A stretch of 64,000 nt of DNA from Phoronis australis (taxonomy: Eukaryota; Phoronida; Phoronidae): positions 41,780-105,779 of the forward strand of contig NMRA01000226.1 of the NCBI GenBank assembly GCA_002633005.1, given 5' to 3'. Positions within the stretch are counted from its first letter, which is position 1. The number at the start of each line of letters is the position of its first letter. Shown piece after piece: positions 26,601 to 41,600 of this stretch. A program made the position numbers and the translations under genes. The notes under the pieces were generated by a model. It ran no database searches. It saw only the letters and a program-made list of their open reading frames with translations, and had not been told where the DNA came from.

Positions 26601-29600
26601 AGACTGTTGACAATGATTTTCCGATGACTTCGACTACTGTGGCGCCTCCTAGTGGCAGTTTCATTTGTTTTTGCTTCCATGGCTATATCTCCTAAACGCT
26701 CTACAGGATCTTTATTAAATTTAGCAAATGTATTTATATAAAATTGACAACAGACAACGACAACTTTCGGACAGATTGGTCTACCGGTGTGCCCCCTTGT
26801 GGCAATTTTAGTTTTTTACGTTTATCGCTGTATCTTTAAAGGTACTCAACGGATTTCCATAAAATTTGGCACATAGACATCTATTAGTGAGGTGACGCTA
26901 GCCATGTATCTTCTGATTGATTCAAGGTTTTTTATGCCACCTAGTGGCCATTTTTGTTGTTTTTGAGTCTGTTTTGTGGCGTTTGTCCCTCTGTCAACCA
27001 AATCACTTTAAGGATGATTATGAAAGTTGGCATGTATGTACTTTCTATGAAGGGGATGGTTGCCGATGATTTTCTGATGACTTTGACTACTTTGGCACCC
27101 CCTAGTGGCGGTTTTGTATTTTTTGCACCCATACCAGTCCTGTATCTCCTAAGCCCTCTGCAGGATCTTTATTAAATTTATCACGTGTATGAAGTTAACA
27201 AGAGAAGACAACCACTTTTAGAAGGATCCGATGAACACTGTGCCCCCTAGTGGCAATTTTGTTTTTTGTTTTCCTCTTTTTCTCAGAAAGTCCTCGGCAA
27301 ATTTTGATATTAAAGTTTAACTTAGTAAATGACTTTCTTTTAAAGAAACCATGACCTTTTTTGGTTTTCAGACAAATTCGGCGTATTTTGCGCCATCTAG
27401 TGGCCATTTGAATGATACAAATAAACAACCCTAAAAGCACACCATTTGCGATGCATTCGTGGGCGTATTTCAACGGTCCGCGTTGCTCTTGTTGTATTTA
27501 GTGGTAATATTTTTAATGCCTGATGAGCCCTGTTTTCTGAAGTGTTTCGTGACTTGTACGTGCTCCAGACAGACTTCAGCAGAACTCTTGTCAGTCTCGA
27601 CCAAATTTGCTAGAATTATTTTTCATGACTGTTTAATTGAATTTTTTTTGTGGTTAAATTTTGTTAAATTTCGACGTTCAGTTTGTTGTTTGTTATTCAT
27701 TGCAACATAGTCCTATCATGATAAGGAAAATTCAAGACCAAATATCCGTCAGTTAGTGCCCAGGACTAGTTTCAACTTTGGTTTTCATGACAGCCAAATA
27801 GATTTAGAGAAACTGTACATTTATTTATGAGGTAAATATTCACGCAACTTTTGTGCAAATCGTAACTCAGTACAAGGTGGAACTTTCAAAATATGACAGC
27901 AAGTTGACTTGCCATTTTCTGGAGCATATTCATTTGATTTGAAAATTGCCGCACACGCTGCTGGGTATGGTGTGGGGGTGCGAATTTGTTAACAAATTGA
28001 AGGAGAAGTACCATATTTTCTGCCCTTGGGATGGTGATAATCCTAGCTATATTTACTGAACGCAAGCGTCAATTGCTAAAAGTAAGTCGTTTTATTCAAA
28101 TGGATCTCATATCTCCAGGAAATGTCTAGATAATGTGGTATCATTTTCTTTTTTGTCGCTCTTCCTTTTTCTGTTATCCTTTTTAAATAAGTCTGGACTT
28201 ACAGCATTTAGCTGAACCCTAAAAAATATATCATGCATTTTATGTTCTAGAGCTTACCTCAGATACACGCTAATGGCGTTATCATTGGTCAGAAAATCAC
28301 TCTGTCGCCATTGGGTGAACCTGATCACGTGACTCACAGTGTGGATGTGGAACGGGCTGGCTTTAGTCGGTCATGTGTGCTACAGAATCTACTGCGTAAC
28401 ACCACCTACAAGGTTCAGTTGAGAGCAAGCACAGATCGAGGATACACAAACAATGCCTCATCCCTGATTATACCCAGTGATAGCACAGGTTAGTTATTAA
28501 ATACCTTAGCCTATAATGTTGTGTTTTGGGATCTTCGAAAGGTGAATACACGAGCTATGATGCCATTAATGAAGGACACAATATGGCTATTGGTGAAATT
28601 TTGTTCGCTCATCTGGCCTTGGTGAATCTTCAACCCTCTTACATTCGTCAGAATTTTTCCACACACACCAGTTCTTGATGCTAAATCGGTGTTTGTAGTG
28701 GTAGTCCCATTCGATCCGATCGTTGTCACTTGTGATCTTTCGCCAGACTCCTCTTGCATTCTCCTGAGGTTTTCTTTCTGTAAATTTGGGCGTAACACTT
28801 CAGACGGACAGCTAATCCGAGCTGAACCCAATGCTGCCTTTCCAAGCTGACATCGGTCTCTCTTGATGTCCCTTGTCTTTCCAAGTGTCATCCATCCTAT
28901 TCATGGAATTCACGGCTTCGCCGATAACTAGAACTTACTTTAAACACTTGATGAAACTGTGCTCAACTGTCATCTTCAGATGGTCTCCTATTGTCCTTAA
29001 AGGAGCATGCCACCCAAGAAACAACCCATTTTGTATCAATTTAATTCGAGTAGTTCTACTCGATAACGGCACGTTCGGTTGCATTACCTGACACCTGACG
29101 GCAGATGGAGATGTTGAAATTATCCAATGACGTAATTGGTTTCACACGCAGTCTGTTCAGCAGTTCACAACACGGGTTGCTGGTGTCAGGTTATCGCTTG
29201 AATTCATCGTTTAACACCAATAAATCATCAAACTTCGATGTAAAACCCTTAAAAATACACCGAGTTCTTATAAAAACGTGTTGACTTTTATTTCGCTGTT
29301 ACGGATTTATTCGTATTTGGACACACTGTAGCCTACAAAGTTTGGCAGGCCAATTTAACAACTAGCAGAAGTTTGGGGTCTGTTCGGAGATAAATTTGAA
29401 GTATTCTTCAGTGAAATACAGACAGCAGAACCTAGAACTGTGTTGTTTAGACTTATGATTTTTTTTAGTTCTAAACATATAAAACGCTTATTATTTCAAC
29501 CAGTGGCTCGGAACCCGATCAGGCCCGTTGCGGCGGCCGGGACTGGCACGAAGTTAAACCAGCTTCAGTTTTAAACTAAACCTTCAGTCAGGAAAAGACT

Positions 29601-32600
29601 ATAATAGTGAGCCAAAGAAATAATAGGAATTAGCCACGAAACTGAAATAACTACTTACTTGTCGGGGGCCGCGACTAGTCGGGTTACCCTTCCACAGACT
29701 GTCAGGGAAAAGGTTGTACAGTAACAATGACTTGAATAATGTATTTGTTTTTCTAAATAAAGATTCCCCTAACATGTGACCATAGCATATAAAATCGAGT
29801 AATTGTTTCACAACAGCTTTCTGTCAGCAAACACTGAATTAGCATGGGCTCACACGGCCTCGGTGCCCAGTCAATTACCTTGTTGCCGGCATAAAAAGCC
29901 GGTAACGCAGTGGTTTCTTCATTGCTGGCTTCTCAACATTTGCACTCACTAATACTGCAAAGGTATTACAAATTGTATCTAATTAGACAGACTTTGTTTC
30001 AGTTTTATATAAGCATTGCAGGTCATGATGAGATCAATTCATTTTGAAACAGAACGTAGAATAAAATAATAAACGTCTACATGGCAACTCGTCCGGCGCC
30101 AATCCCGACTTAGTCAAGAGCTCAACCAACAAAGACTTCACGGATCAGATCGTTAGGTTTCACAGGCTATCAATTCGAACCGGAATACACTGATCAAGAA
30201 AAAATAGAGGGGCTCCGTGAACATGCACAGGCAACGGAACGTATGGATAGTTCTTTGGTAAGCCGGAATTAGTCAGAGAAATCACTGTCGACGAAATGCC
30301 GGCCACAGGCACGGAGATGTTTTACGGCCTCATACTTGCTATTAACAGCGTACATTTCATTCTTCACTACCACGAGCCATTTCCTAAGTATTTCAAGCTC
30401 TCGAGGAAGTCGAAAAAACAATATACCCGCTTTCTTCGCAGCTTCTTAGTTCGGACAAGCGGGAACGATGCACTACGATATAGCGGCATTCACTCTGCAG
30501 ACAAAGCACTGACGTCGCTGCATCGTTTCTCACCTTCCTCACAGGTTAACGCGACACCTCTTAGCAAGATGAGGTCGACCGTATAAGAGGCGATGTGTAT
30601 ATAGACCGATTAAGACGGTAAAAAAGACTGTCTAACTAAATCAGGTGGCATTGATCTCCTTTAATGTTTTCGTCCCCAAACCAAGACCATCACTAGTAGG
30701 CGGGACAACAGAGTTGATCAGGCTCTGTCTTCATCCAAATCCAACAAGATGCCTGTTAAGCTTCGGTGGTCACATCGCAAACAGGCTTCTTGAATGCAAT
30801 CAAAAGGGACTCCAATACTTTCAATCGCAGCACATCATGCTTTACGTACCGAATTGACGTGTTTTCCACAATTTCTTGATTTTACATCGTGACATTGCAG
30901 AAAATTTTCTTGGATGGCGCCATTTTGAAGATGCATAGATATTTGACGGGAATGACAGCAAACTGTTGGACCACTGTAACATTGCTTGACATTTGAATGA
31001 GGACATTTCGTTCGGAGGGCTTACGAACTCAACAACACTACACTGGGCAAAAGGCTGGACTTTCGCTTTAGAAAATAATGTTATTTTTCATGACGAAGTT
31101 GGAGGACTTCCTATTGTGATAATAAATAATGACATCGAGGTAGTCAGTGGGCTTACAAACTTTGCTACTTTATTTTCTGAAAGCAGAAATTCTGTAGGAT
31201 TTTTTACTTTAAAATTTACCAATCTGCGATTAGTTGAATCGTGTAACAATGTCTTTTTAGTAAAATTTAATGAAAAAGAAAGAATTTAATGAAAAAGAAA
31301 GGACTTCATTTCTGACATACATGTAAGTCCTTAAAGTCACTTTTTGTCAAGCTTAATTACGGTGACCGTGGTCACTCAAATTCATCACTTAACAAGCAGT
31401 ACTGTAGGATTTGGCATTTTTATGGTCCCTTTCCATGGGGTCAAATTTTACTGTACACTATTTGGAAGATCTTTAACATGGTTTGCAGGTATAAGCTAGA
31501 CACTAATTATGACATTATGGTAAGTAGTAAATGGTTCATGAATGAAGTTTGACAAGCAGTGTGTTTTATTATTATTATAATTGATCCAACTGAGGCAAGA
31601 CTATTTTTTGTACTGACTGTTCGTTTGTCTATTTGCAGCACCAGTGGCGCCACAGTATGTCTCTGCCGTAAAGCTCAATGATGCGGAGGTGAAGCTCTCA
31701 TGGGAGTATAATGGACCACCTGCTGAGTTCATGGTGTTCTGGTGCAAGGGCAAGGACGAGAAGTGCCTGGAAAAGGTCAGTTGGTACAAAACAAGCTGAG
31801 GTGCTTTAGTAACTGTGCAGAATTTTATTTACGCCATCATTCATAGTTAGAATAACATTTTGAAACACTTTTCCTGAACAGCCTACCACCTGACCATAAA
31901 AAGGTGATTGTCTACTCACCTGTAAACTACAGATTGTTGATTTTCTTTGATGATCCCTTCATTATGTACTACTCATCGATTATATTATGACTCATTCAGT
32001 ATGACGATAATATACAGAAAATTAATGAGTCGTTGCTAAACTTACTTAAGATGAAAGGCAACCTGCGACCTGTGCGACCTCTGGTGGATTCTGTCGGAGT
32101 TGAGAAGCCCACAGGCTTGAAAAAGCCAGCAGAGACTGGCGAAACATTGCCCTTTCATCTCAAGTAAGTTCAGTAACGACTCATTAAATTTTCTGCATAC
32201 TACGGTCTGTACTTTATTATTAAAAAGGTCTCGTTTTGCTTTTCTTTGATTCATAGATTTTCTTTGCCTCAGCAGCATGAAATAAATGGTCTGTTTAGTG
32301 TCAAATGTGTAGCAACTATCGTCAAGGTAGTTGTACTTCTGTTCATTATTTTGCACAAAGCTTAACAGCCGACACACTCAGTCGATTTGAATATTCAATG
32401 CAGATTGCTCTGCCCGACCACAGTATACTGTTGTACAGCATTCAATTATGTTAACATCGATGTAAGATCATGTTTCTTACTGAATATTCACTTTTGTCAG
32501 AGTCCTATGCAGTGCCATTTTTGAAAACCATCATTTGGTTCGTGTTCTGGGGTGGAGCCCTTTGTTTTACTTTTCTGTCATGAGGAGTAAGAGTTACTAA

Positions 32601-35600
32601 ACAGACGTGATGAAAACCTCGACCCAACGGAGTTCATTGATTACTCCACTATTCACTACCACTAATTTGGTTTATTCACTTTCGAAGTTTGCGATTTCGG
32701 TTTGAGAGAGATTGCTTATTTACACTTGGAGCTAAGCTCGTTTGTTACTTTACAGCAATTAGTATAGATGGCGATTTCATGATCAGATGTTCAGTACATT
32801 TATTTTTGATACAGATGCTTTCCAAATGAAGATCGTTCTTCAGGAATTGCATAATAATCTCTTCAGACTCCACCCACGATTCACGCTCATTCGAATCCGC
32901 ATTTTTCTCTTCAAATCCATGAAACACAACATTGTCACGGCGTGACCGGTTCTCTAGGTCTTCAACTTTGTATAACGGTATGATTCAGACATTTATTATA
33001 TTTGTAGAGTGACCTGGAATTCCGCAAGGTGACCACTGGCCATTCCGTGCACATTCACCCCTCGGACTCTGTTGACCAGTACATCTATGCAGTGTCTACT
33101 ACGTCGCAGAGGTCAAGTCTCAACATGACTATTGGAAGTGCTATGGTCGTCAGTGCCTGTCTCTATCTACTGCACAATCGCAGTAAGTTGTGTAAGATTG
33201 TGCATGCTTATTCCATGGTCATTATCTAAACTTGTGTACACGCTACGAATTACCATAGAACAACTAACTGGCACCCATTCTGCTACTTAGCAAATATGGC
33301 GGAAAATTAATAAGCATGGTGGCACATGTTTATGTACAGCAACAGCAGAATCTTTTCGATGTGTTGTGGCTGACATTTCACTGAAACTGTTACCAGCATT
33401 GACTCAGGGTACATAATTATGGGGGACCTAGAGGAATGCCTAACACATTGTCATATCCACGATTCCAAGTTTTTGAGCCCATTCGTATATAACTAACCCA
33501 GTTGAGCTTCTTTCACATGTTACATCATTCTGGACAGCTCTACGGACTTTGCCGTTGTTTTGCATGTATTCCTGACTCTAAGTCTGGCAATCAAATCAGA
33601 GACGCTGGTAAGCATCCACAGTGCAACTGGTGATTAGATAAGACACCAGATTTGACAGCAAATCTTTTGTGGCAACTGGTGGTATGTTATATGGAATTAT
33701 GTACAAAGTCTTGTTGGTTAGGTCACGTTTCCATAAATCACAGGACGTGTGCTGTAACCTGCAGATGCTCCGAATATTCACATCAGATGCGAATGAAAAA
33801 AGAAAAAAATTTGCAAAACATTAGGAAGCTGTATTTATTTCAGTTAAAGCTTGTTCATTCTGACATATTTTCCCAGGTGTATTTTCCCAGGTGTATTATT
33901 CAACTTATCTTGAGATTTGCTTTATATCACAAGCACTTTTTGTCATGTTGGTTCCCCGTAAATCATTGAATTGCACTGCAAGTGTCCCAAAGTCACTAAA
34001 AATCATCTTATTTCTGTTTACGTAACTTAGCAGCCCGATATTTGAGGGCCAAGATGGAGGATGATAGAAATGTTTAGATTTTCCTTCCCCTTATTTGGCT
34101 GCAATTAATAGCTTGTCTAATGACTGACGTGTCGGAACTATCCTCGAAGCATGGCGCACACTTTGACATTGTCGAGTTAAGTCTTGATTACAGTTTGGTG
34201 GTGACGAGTCTCGATCTTCCTCGTTACCCTTAATTATTTCAGCATGTCTTTCCATTCTAATGAGGTGGGAGTTTCTTTTCATACAATATACTGACTCTTT
34301 AATCATTGTGTAGGGTTAGTACGTAAATGTTGAATCCTTGTCTTCAGTGAGAGAGAATGGATGCCCCGAGACATAGTGACATTCTGTGGCAGAACTTGCT
34401 TTTTCTGAAATTCTGTGACATTTTGAGAATCCTGTGACAAAATGTGAACCAAGTCATAATGTTTTACTTAGTGTTTTCTTACAGTTATGTTATTCTACAC
34501 TGAAGTGGTGGTTCTTTTCTTCATAAATTGTAAAATTATGGAATTCATTGTAACAATTTCTCACTTGTCTGACAAATTTTGTGTCTCACATGTGTGACAA
34601 AAACATAGTTGATGTGACTTATACAATGCAAAAAGCACCTAAAAATATCCGATGAGACTTCCTTGTGACATTTTGAAAATTTTGAGATGTCACAAATTGT
34701 GACTTGTCACTAAACATGAATTGGTTCTCTGCTATAAACCATGATGGCATAAAATTAGGAAACATCGGACAGATAAGAATTGGAAGCGAAAATTAAGCAG
34801 TTTGTGTATTGTCACGGTGCAATTTTCAGTGTCTTCCTTTTGTATTGTAATGAGACTGATCTTAATGTGCAGAATCTGGTCAATTTCTGCTTTACCTGTA
34901 TTTAGTTGGATGCCCTGTATTGTCACAAGCATGCAGCTCCGAATTGATGAAATGTACCACGAATTCGACGGTAATTTATTTAGCTGTCTGTGTGTTAGTT
35001 TATGTTTGCAATGCGCTTTTCGTCAAATCCAGGTGTTAGTGTACTATGCAGCAGACAAGTGTGTTTATAAGCTTATACATATTACCATTTAAAATTAATT
35101 ATTTGAGAACACCTCCTTACATCAAAATTGTGGAATTAATTCCTAATGGTGTGAAAATCAGGCCAATATTTGACAAGCTTGTGTTGCAAAGCACACATCG
35201 GTATCAAATGCTTATTGCAAAAAAATTCTAACTTGATTTATTGCAATCTATAAAAGTCAGTTGTGACAAAGTGTTATTTTGATCCTACATTGATTTTGAT
35301 GTGAAAGTCAGTGAATCTTAATTGCAAAATTCAGAGAGAAGTATTGGGCAAACCTTAGTTTTCTCATTCAATATGACTCATCATAAACACTTTAGTCTGG
35401 TCTGCACGCCATCTGTTGGCCTATTTATGATGACCCATCATTGATTCATAATGTTCTGCTTCAGTTGTTTACCCCCCTCCCCCAATTACACAGTGTGTGG
35501 GTGCGTAGGATGATGTTGACAAGCATCAATGAAAGCAACAGAGTTCGGCCATGATTACATTGTAAATAGACTACACCCCCATTTCGGTTGGTGTGAATAC

Positions 35601-38600
35601 ATTTTCCAGCTACTATTAAGTGATCATCAATCTGATGACTACTTGTAACACCTTTCATAGAAATCCTCTTTTGATCATTCATGTTGCTCAGTGATAAGAA
35701 ATTAAACAAGTAATGACTGTATGAAAATTATATCAACCGTTAAAACTGAGTTGTAATATCAATCAGTTATTTCGTGTCATTCATATGAATTCATAAATTG
35801 AATGGTTGATGGGAATTCTATATCAGTCTTTTATTATAAATTATGATCATCCAAAATTGCTTTTGTACTCCAACTTTTTCTTTATTGCTGTGCAAGAAGC
35901 TTAGGATTTGACTTTATTGTTTCTGGTTTTTTGGTTATTGCTTGGTTTGATTAATTTGCGTACAAATTATGTTTTTTGAGTGTCGGTTGTGGCTGCCATT
36001 TCTTTCTCATAAATTGCCTGTTTGTCACCGACTATCTGGTGGTATATGTTATGGCATCGTTAGTTTGAAAATTATACTTATGCATAAGTCTGAGTGTTTC
36101 TATGCACCATTTGATTTTCAGGCTGATTCAATGACTGCAGCACATCCTAGTGGCCCTTAGAAACATTATCGTAATGCAATTCTCAGTGAGCGCATGTCAA
36201 CGCCCCACCGTTGCTCTTGTTGAATGAGTTGAAATCAGTTTTGAAAATCTCAAGGCTCTGTCGAAATACCACCTTCATCGTCTGAAGCGTAAAAATACAG
36301 AGACGGTTTAAAATTGAGGCATTTTGCCAGTAGCTATAATTATTGTTAAAATGGTTGCGCCTTCTAGTGGTATGATCACAAATTGGGAATAGTCTGCAGA
36401 AAACAAAAATTGGATTACTGAGTGGAGTATTCATATGACTTTTACCAGCAATTCAGTCATGGCCTTTCAACCCACTTTTCAATAGTTAAGGTATGATAAA
36501 ATGTTTTACACACTGGACTTTTGCTTGTTGGTTTCGTTCATTTTTGGAACAGTTATCTTGCGCAATGTAAGCGTTTGTCTTTCATTTGCAAACTGCACAA
36601 CATGACTGGAGGTTAGTGTATAAAACCGTATATTGCTTGAAGAAATTCAGTTTATATAGTACATGGAAATAAGCTTTTGTGTGCTAGTAAGAGTCCATAA
36701 TTATTATAGTTTTTACTTGCAATACATTGGGTTCGAAACAAGTTCTCCTACACCATGTATTTGGTCAGTGTTAACATTTAACTAACTGTGTAAATTTGTT
36801 TCTATCGTATTCTTAGACTGGTACATTCGGAATACCTATTGGTGTTTTTGTAACATCAGATTTCCCCTTGGAAGTTCAATCATAGAAGCAATCATTTTCC
36901 AGTTTGAAAGTCACTTAGCTTGCTGTATAACTGAAGAACGCACATGCACTGATAATGTCTATACTCAAGAGTAAATTTGAAGCAACGGAAATACCACAGC
37001 TGTTCTGGGGGAGACGGATAAGCACATACAGCTACCAGATACTTAAAGCTAATACGGTATCCTGGCGGTAATAAACAGTGTGTTTTATCAACATTATTTT
37101 TCTAGCTATACCGGCTCCCTCTATTAGTGAAGACAGTCGGCAGCCAGACTACACGATCTCTCTACGTGGTCTGAGTGTCTCCTGTGAGGATCTTGAGGAT
37201 GTCGTGCTCAATTATACAGTGTCTTACTGCGTGGCCAATCAGCAAAGAGCCAATTGCTCAGGTGACTCATGAGTGCAACGTGTGTTATAGATATAGCGTA
37301 GATAGTAAAGGGAGATATGTCAGAATTGGAAGAGGGAGGGGGTGGGGATTTGTCGGAGGAAGTGAGCTTGATGACCGCCAGAGAGATTAAAGGTGGTGTT
37401 TGTGATAGCTATGAGTAAACGTTGGGCTAAGTTCGTTCTGTTGTGACAGGGGTAAAGGTTGGGCAAAGTTCATTCTTTGTCTCATGGAAGGTTGGTAAAA
37501 GTTCATTCTGTTTTCCCAGGGGGGAAAGTTGGGCAAAGTTCATTGTTCTTGGTGATAGGTTGGATGGAGTTCCTCTTGTTTTCTTCGATGTGAAGGTTGG
37601 ACAAAGCTCATTTGGTTTTCTCAGGGTGAAAGGTTGGGTGAAGTTCAGTCTGTTCTCTCAGGGTTAAAGGTTGGGCAAAGGTCATTCTGTTTTCTCAGGG
37701 GTAAAAAGTTGGACAAAGTTCAGTCTGTTTTCTTAGCCTGAGCAAACAAATTGAGGGGTGAAGGTTGGCTAAATTTCATTCATTTGATGTAGCTTGTGCT
37801 GATAATATGACTTGTGCTGATAATATGACTTGTGCTGATAACATGACTTGTGTGTGTAATTTTGGCTTTGTGAAATGTGTATATTGTTGTACCTGCTTGT
37901 TTGGTAATTGATGGTTTTCATCAAATAATCAAGTTCCTGTTTCATTTAGAAGTTTTGTCTAATCGTGTTATGAACTTTCTCCTGCACTACATAAACTACA
38001 AACAGTACACTCCAAAATTAGGACATCGAACTTTTGTTTCACACAATGGTTAGTCACCACTACAAAAACGTCCCATTTAGTTTTATCTGCTAATGCATAG
38101 CAGTTTTCGATTCAATGCAGATGCTACTGTTAAGCGTTCCTAGCAGTTTTGTCTTTCTAATATTTGGCCTGAACTAATTGCTCGGTTGGTTTTCACCTCA
38201 GATCTAGAACTCCATGTGAACCGATCGACTAGTCAGACTGATATAAAGGACCTACCTGCAGACACGACCTACCTCGTCTGGGCCCAGACTATCTCTAGGT
38301 CTGGTAAGAGTGCACTCAGCAATCGGCTCGTTATAACTACAACAGGTGGGTGTTCAAATTTACTAAAGGGGAGACTTTCAGGAAGCAGTGGTTGCTACTC
38401 GCATGTGACCGGTGACTCACAATGCCACCTAGCTGCATAACGCGAAATCGTCGTGAGAGACCGTCCAGAGTTGGTATATGGTGCAACTCCGGACGGTCTG
38501 GAGTTAACAGAAAACCACAGTTCAACTGTGAGTCTACCCCAATGTGATAAACGAGAGTAGTTCTACTTGCTGCGTCAGCTGCAGGTATGCTTTTCTCTTT

Positions 38601-41600
38601 TATGACACACAATGTGTGACTGGGCAAAGCGTTTTCAAAATAATGTGGATAAATCAGTGGAGCGTGAGATCCCTGAGGTCTCTGTCAAGTCCTCACGACA
38701 ATTTTACGTTATGTGTACCAGGACTTGCTTAGTCTTCACAACAGGTGGCATAAGGGAATAGCCTTTGCCTGGTGATAAAGAATTTACCTTTTTATGTATG
38801 TGATTAGACGGGGTGTGTTTTAAACAAAAGTTATGAAGTACCTCCTTGTCCTCCAGAGGCCACTGGTATATGGTAACATTTGACCAGTCACTGCATTGCC
38901 TTGAAAGCCTTGTCCCATTACAATTTTCATCCAGGGGCACATTCGGCAATAGTAGTTGGAAGGTGGTGAGATCACATGGGGTGGAAGTCGGTGACGTCAC
39001 ATGGGGTGGAAGACGGTGAGGTCACATGGGGTGGAAGGTGGTGAGGTCACATGGGGTGGAAGGTGGTGAGGTCACATGGGGTATCTCGCAAGGAATCTTG
39101 TGTTGTCACCAAACTTGTTCTGGACTATCTGCACTGAACTCCAATAAAACTTTGGTAAAAATTTGTGAAATCAGTGTGCATATAAATTCCGGTTATTCTC
39201 ACGTGAGTGAAGTATCTCTCTTCAACATATGCAAATAAAAAATGTTGATTTTATGGGAAAATGTGTAAGGAAAATAACTCAGTCTACTACATTTACAGTC
39301 GTGTGGTGTACTTTAGATTGCTGTCATGTTGACATGAGTTATTTTCATGACAGATTACTGTCTATAACTGTCTTCCTCCTTGCTATTACCTAAAACTGTT
39401 GTATGTGATTTTTGTTCCTTGTTGCAATCTTTAAAGTTTTGGTCAGGAGCAAAATACTTTGTACAATTAAATTTCTTGTTTTTCTTCATGATTTTTGCCA
39501 CAACAGTGATGCAACTTACGAATTTGAGGAGATTTTGCTATAAGATTCTTTATTTTAAGTTTAAAAATGTCTGCTGTACATGGAATCATTATTTTTTATT
39601 AAGGCAATTTATTCAAGTAGTTGACTGTATATTACTCATGGTACCTAAACTACATGGTTAACGGACTCATAAACAGGATCACGGGCGCATGAAAACGACC
39701 GTGTTTCTTCGTGAATGTCAGTCTGTGTCCTGTGTATTTGGGTGAATTAATCATGTTTTGTGAGTCAGTTCCCATGTTTGTGAGTCAGTGAATGGTGTTT
39801 GCAGGTACGTGAGTCATGTTCATGCGTCCGTGACCCTGTTTATGATTCCGTTAACCGTGTAGTTCAGGTACCTTGTTACTGGCTTGAATCATTGACTGTT
39901 ATTAATCTTATTGTAGAGGTTGGCATTGATGAACTTACTAAGTTTGAAGTACTGAAGTGTAAAACATTCATCGTGCACATTCTGCGCAGATTGTTTAAAA
40001 GTGCAATCTTTGCGTCAATTTTAAAAATTGTAGTCTATTGTTTGAAATTTTTAATAGTTTTTAGTTTTTCTTTTTTGATGGTTACAATTTTATTGTGCTC
40101 TGTGACTTCCATAAATGACAAAGCTCGATTTCATCTGTTTGCTTACGTTGTCTTGTTGTCGTTTCGTGTTATCAATCTTTGTTGTTTTGTTTGTGTTCAG
40201 GCCTATCATCTGTTGAGCTAGCTGTCATTGTTCTGGGCTCTCTGGTTGGGTTGGTTGTCACTTTGGCTGGTTTTGTCTTTATGGTGAGGTAAGTAGTACT
40301 GCTATCACATGCTGAAAAATCAAAAGGGAGCTCTGGAGTCTGTGACTAGTACAACATTCGCATGCTGTCCAATCAGAATATAGTTGTCACATTCCATCTG
40401 AACAGAAGGTAAATCTTTGATCTGTGACAAGTGCAGCATTTACGTGCCATCTGGTCCAACGCACATCTGCCATTATGAGAACTGGTCTGCCACTTACCAT
40501 GATTGTAAAATTTAATTGTTCTTAATCAATCTCGTTTGTTTCGCTTTAGAGGTGATCGCTGATCTTAGGCGAAAACTGGCTGTTCACTAGTTGTTCAGAC
40601 CAAGGTTGAATCTGGTGTTAACCAGTACTTTAAAAGACGTGAAATCACCTCCAGTTTGGCTAAGGAACAGTTTGTTAAATAATTGTTAATGGTAACTTCT
40701 CTAAATCAAACAAGTTGTTTTTGTGATGGAAGGGGAGTTTATAGCTGCTTTAAATAACTTGTTGCATGTAGTTGTCAAATTTACCTCGAACTTTAACTTT
40801 GTTCAATGTGTGTAGATTCCAGTCATGAATGTCTCCCTCGTGTGAGAAAATTCAGGCTGTCAGTGTAAAGTATTGCTCAGTGTGTTCGTAATTATTTTCA
40901 GAAAACTGAAAGACAAGATTAAGAGATGCTGTAGGCCATTTCATTTTGAGATTCCTGCCAACCCTGAATTGGCCATTCACGTAAGTCTGCACAATAGATT
41001 GACTCGTCAAATGTCTTTTTGTTGGACACTTAGTGATATTTCAGGGCAGTATTATGTTAGATCTGTGGTGTGTTAAGTACTGTGTAGAGATAAAAGCATG
41101 AAAATTTTGAGACATCCAGTTGAGAAAACAGATCAAGTTTGAGTCTAATACTGTAATAAAAACTTACAAAAATTAGCGACGTTGCGTCCACATCTCGCGA
41201 ACTTCAGCTTGGCTTGTGACGTTATCGTTATTCTGGCCAGTTGGCGGCGTTTTGACCAGACGGCGCAGCATTGACGTCAGAACACCATCCCATACGTGTT
41301 ACAAATCGAATTTTAAACCGCCCCCCATGTGGATGCCCGGGGCTGTCGCCCTGTCGGTACCGTCTTATGCACACTACTGGGTCTGTTTCATGAAATGTGA
41401 CTTAAGACTTAAGTGACAAAGCTCACAAGACCACTTATAACGTGCTGTGAGCCAACCGTTTATAAATTCAGATCAGGCTGGAGCCAACTGATGTGCAGTG
41501 ACTGACTGGCAGAGTTTTAAGCTCGTTAATTGCTGTTTCATCACCCAACTTTTTGGTGTGCTATACAACCAAACAAGTTGAACTCAACGGGAAAACACCG

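Noticed and set aside
33153-33229. Exon 10 read-through giving a hydrophobic secreted or membrane end
   Set aside because: The gtaagt donor is strong and exon 11 continues the FNIII series in phase; the hydrophobic run is too short for a membrane helix.
39799-40221. 140-codon frame over the TM exon
   Set aside because: It is in a different frame from exon 13; its hydrophobicity comes from the T-rich intron end.
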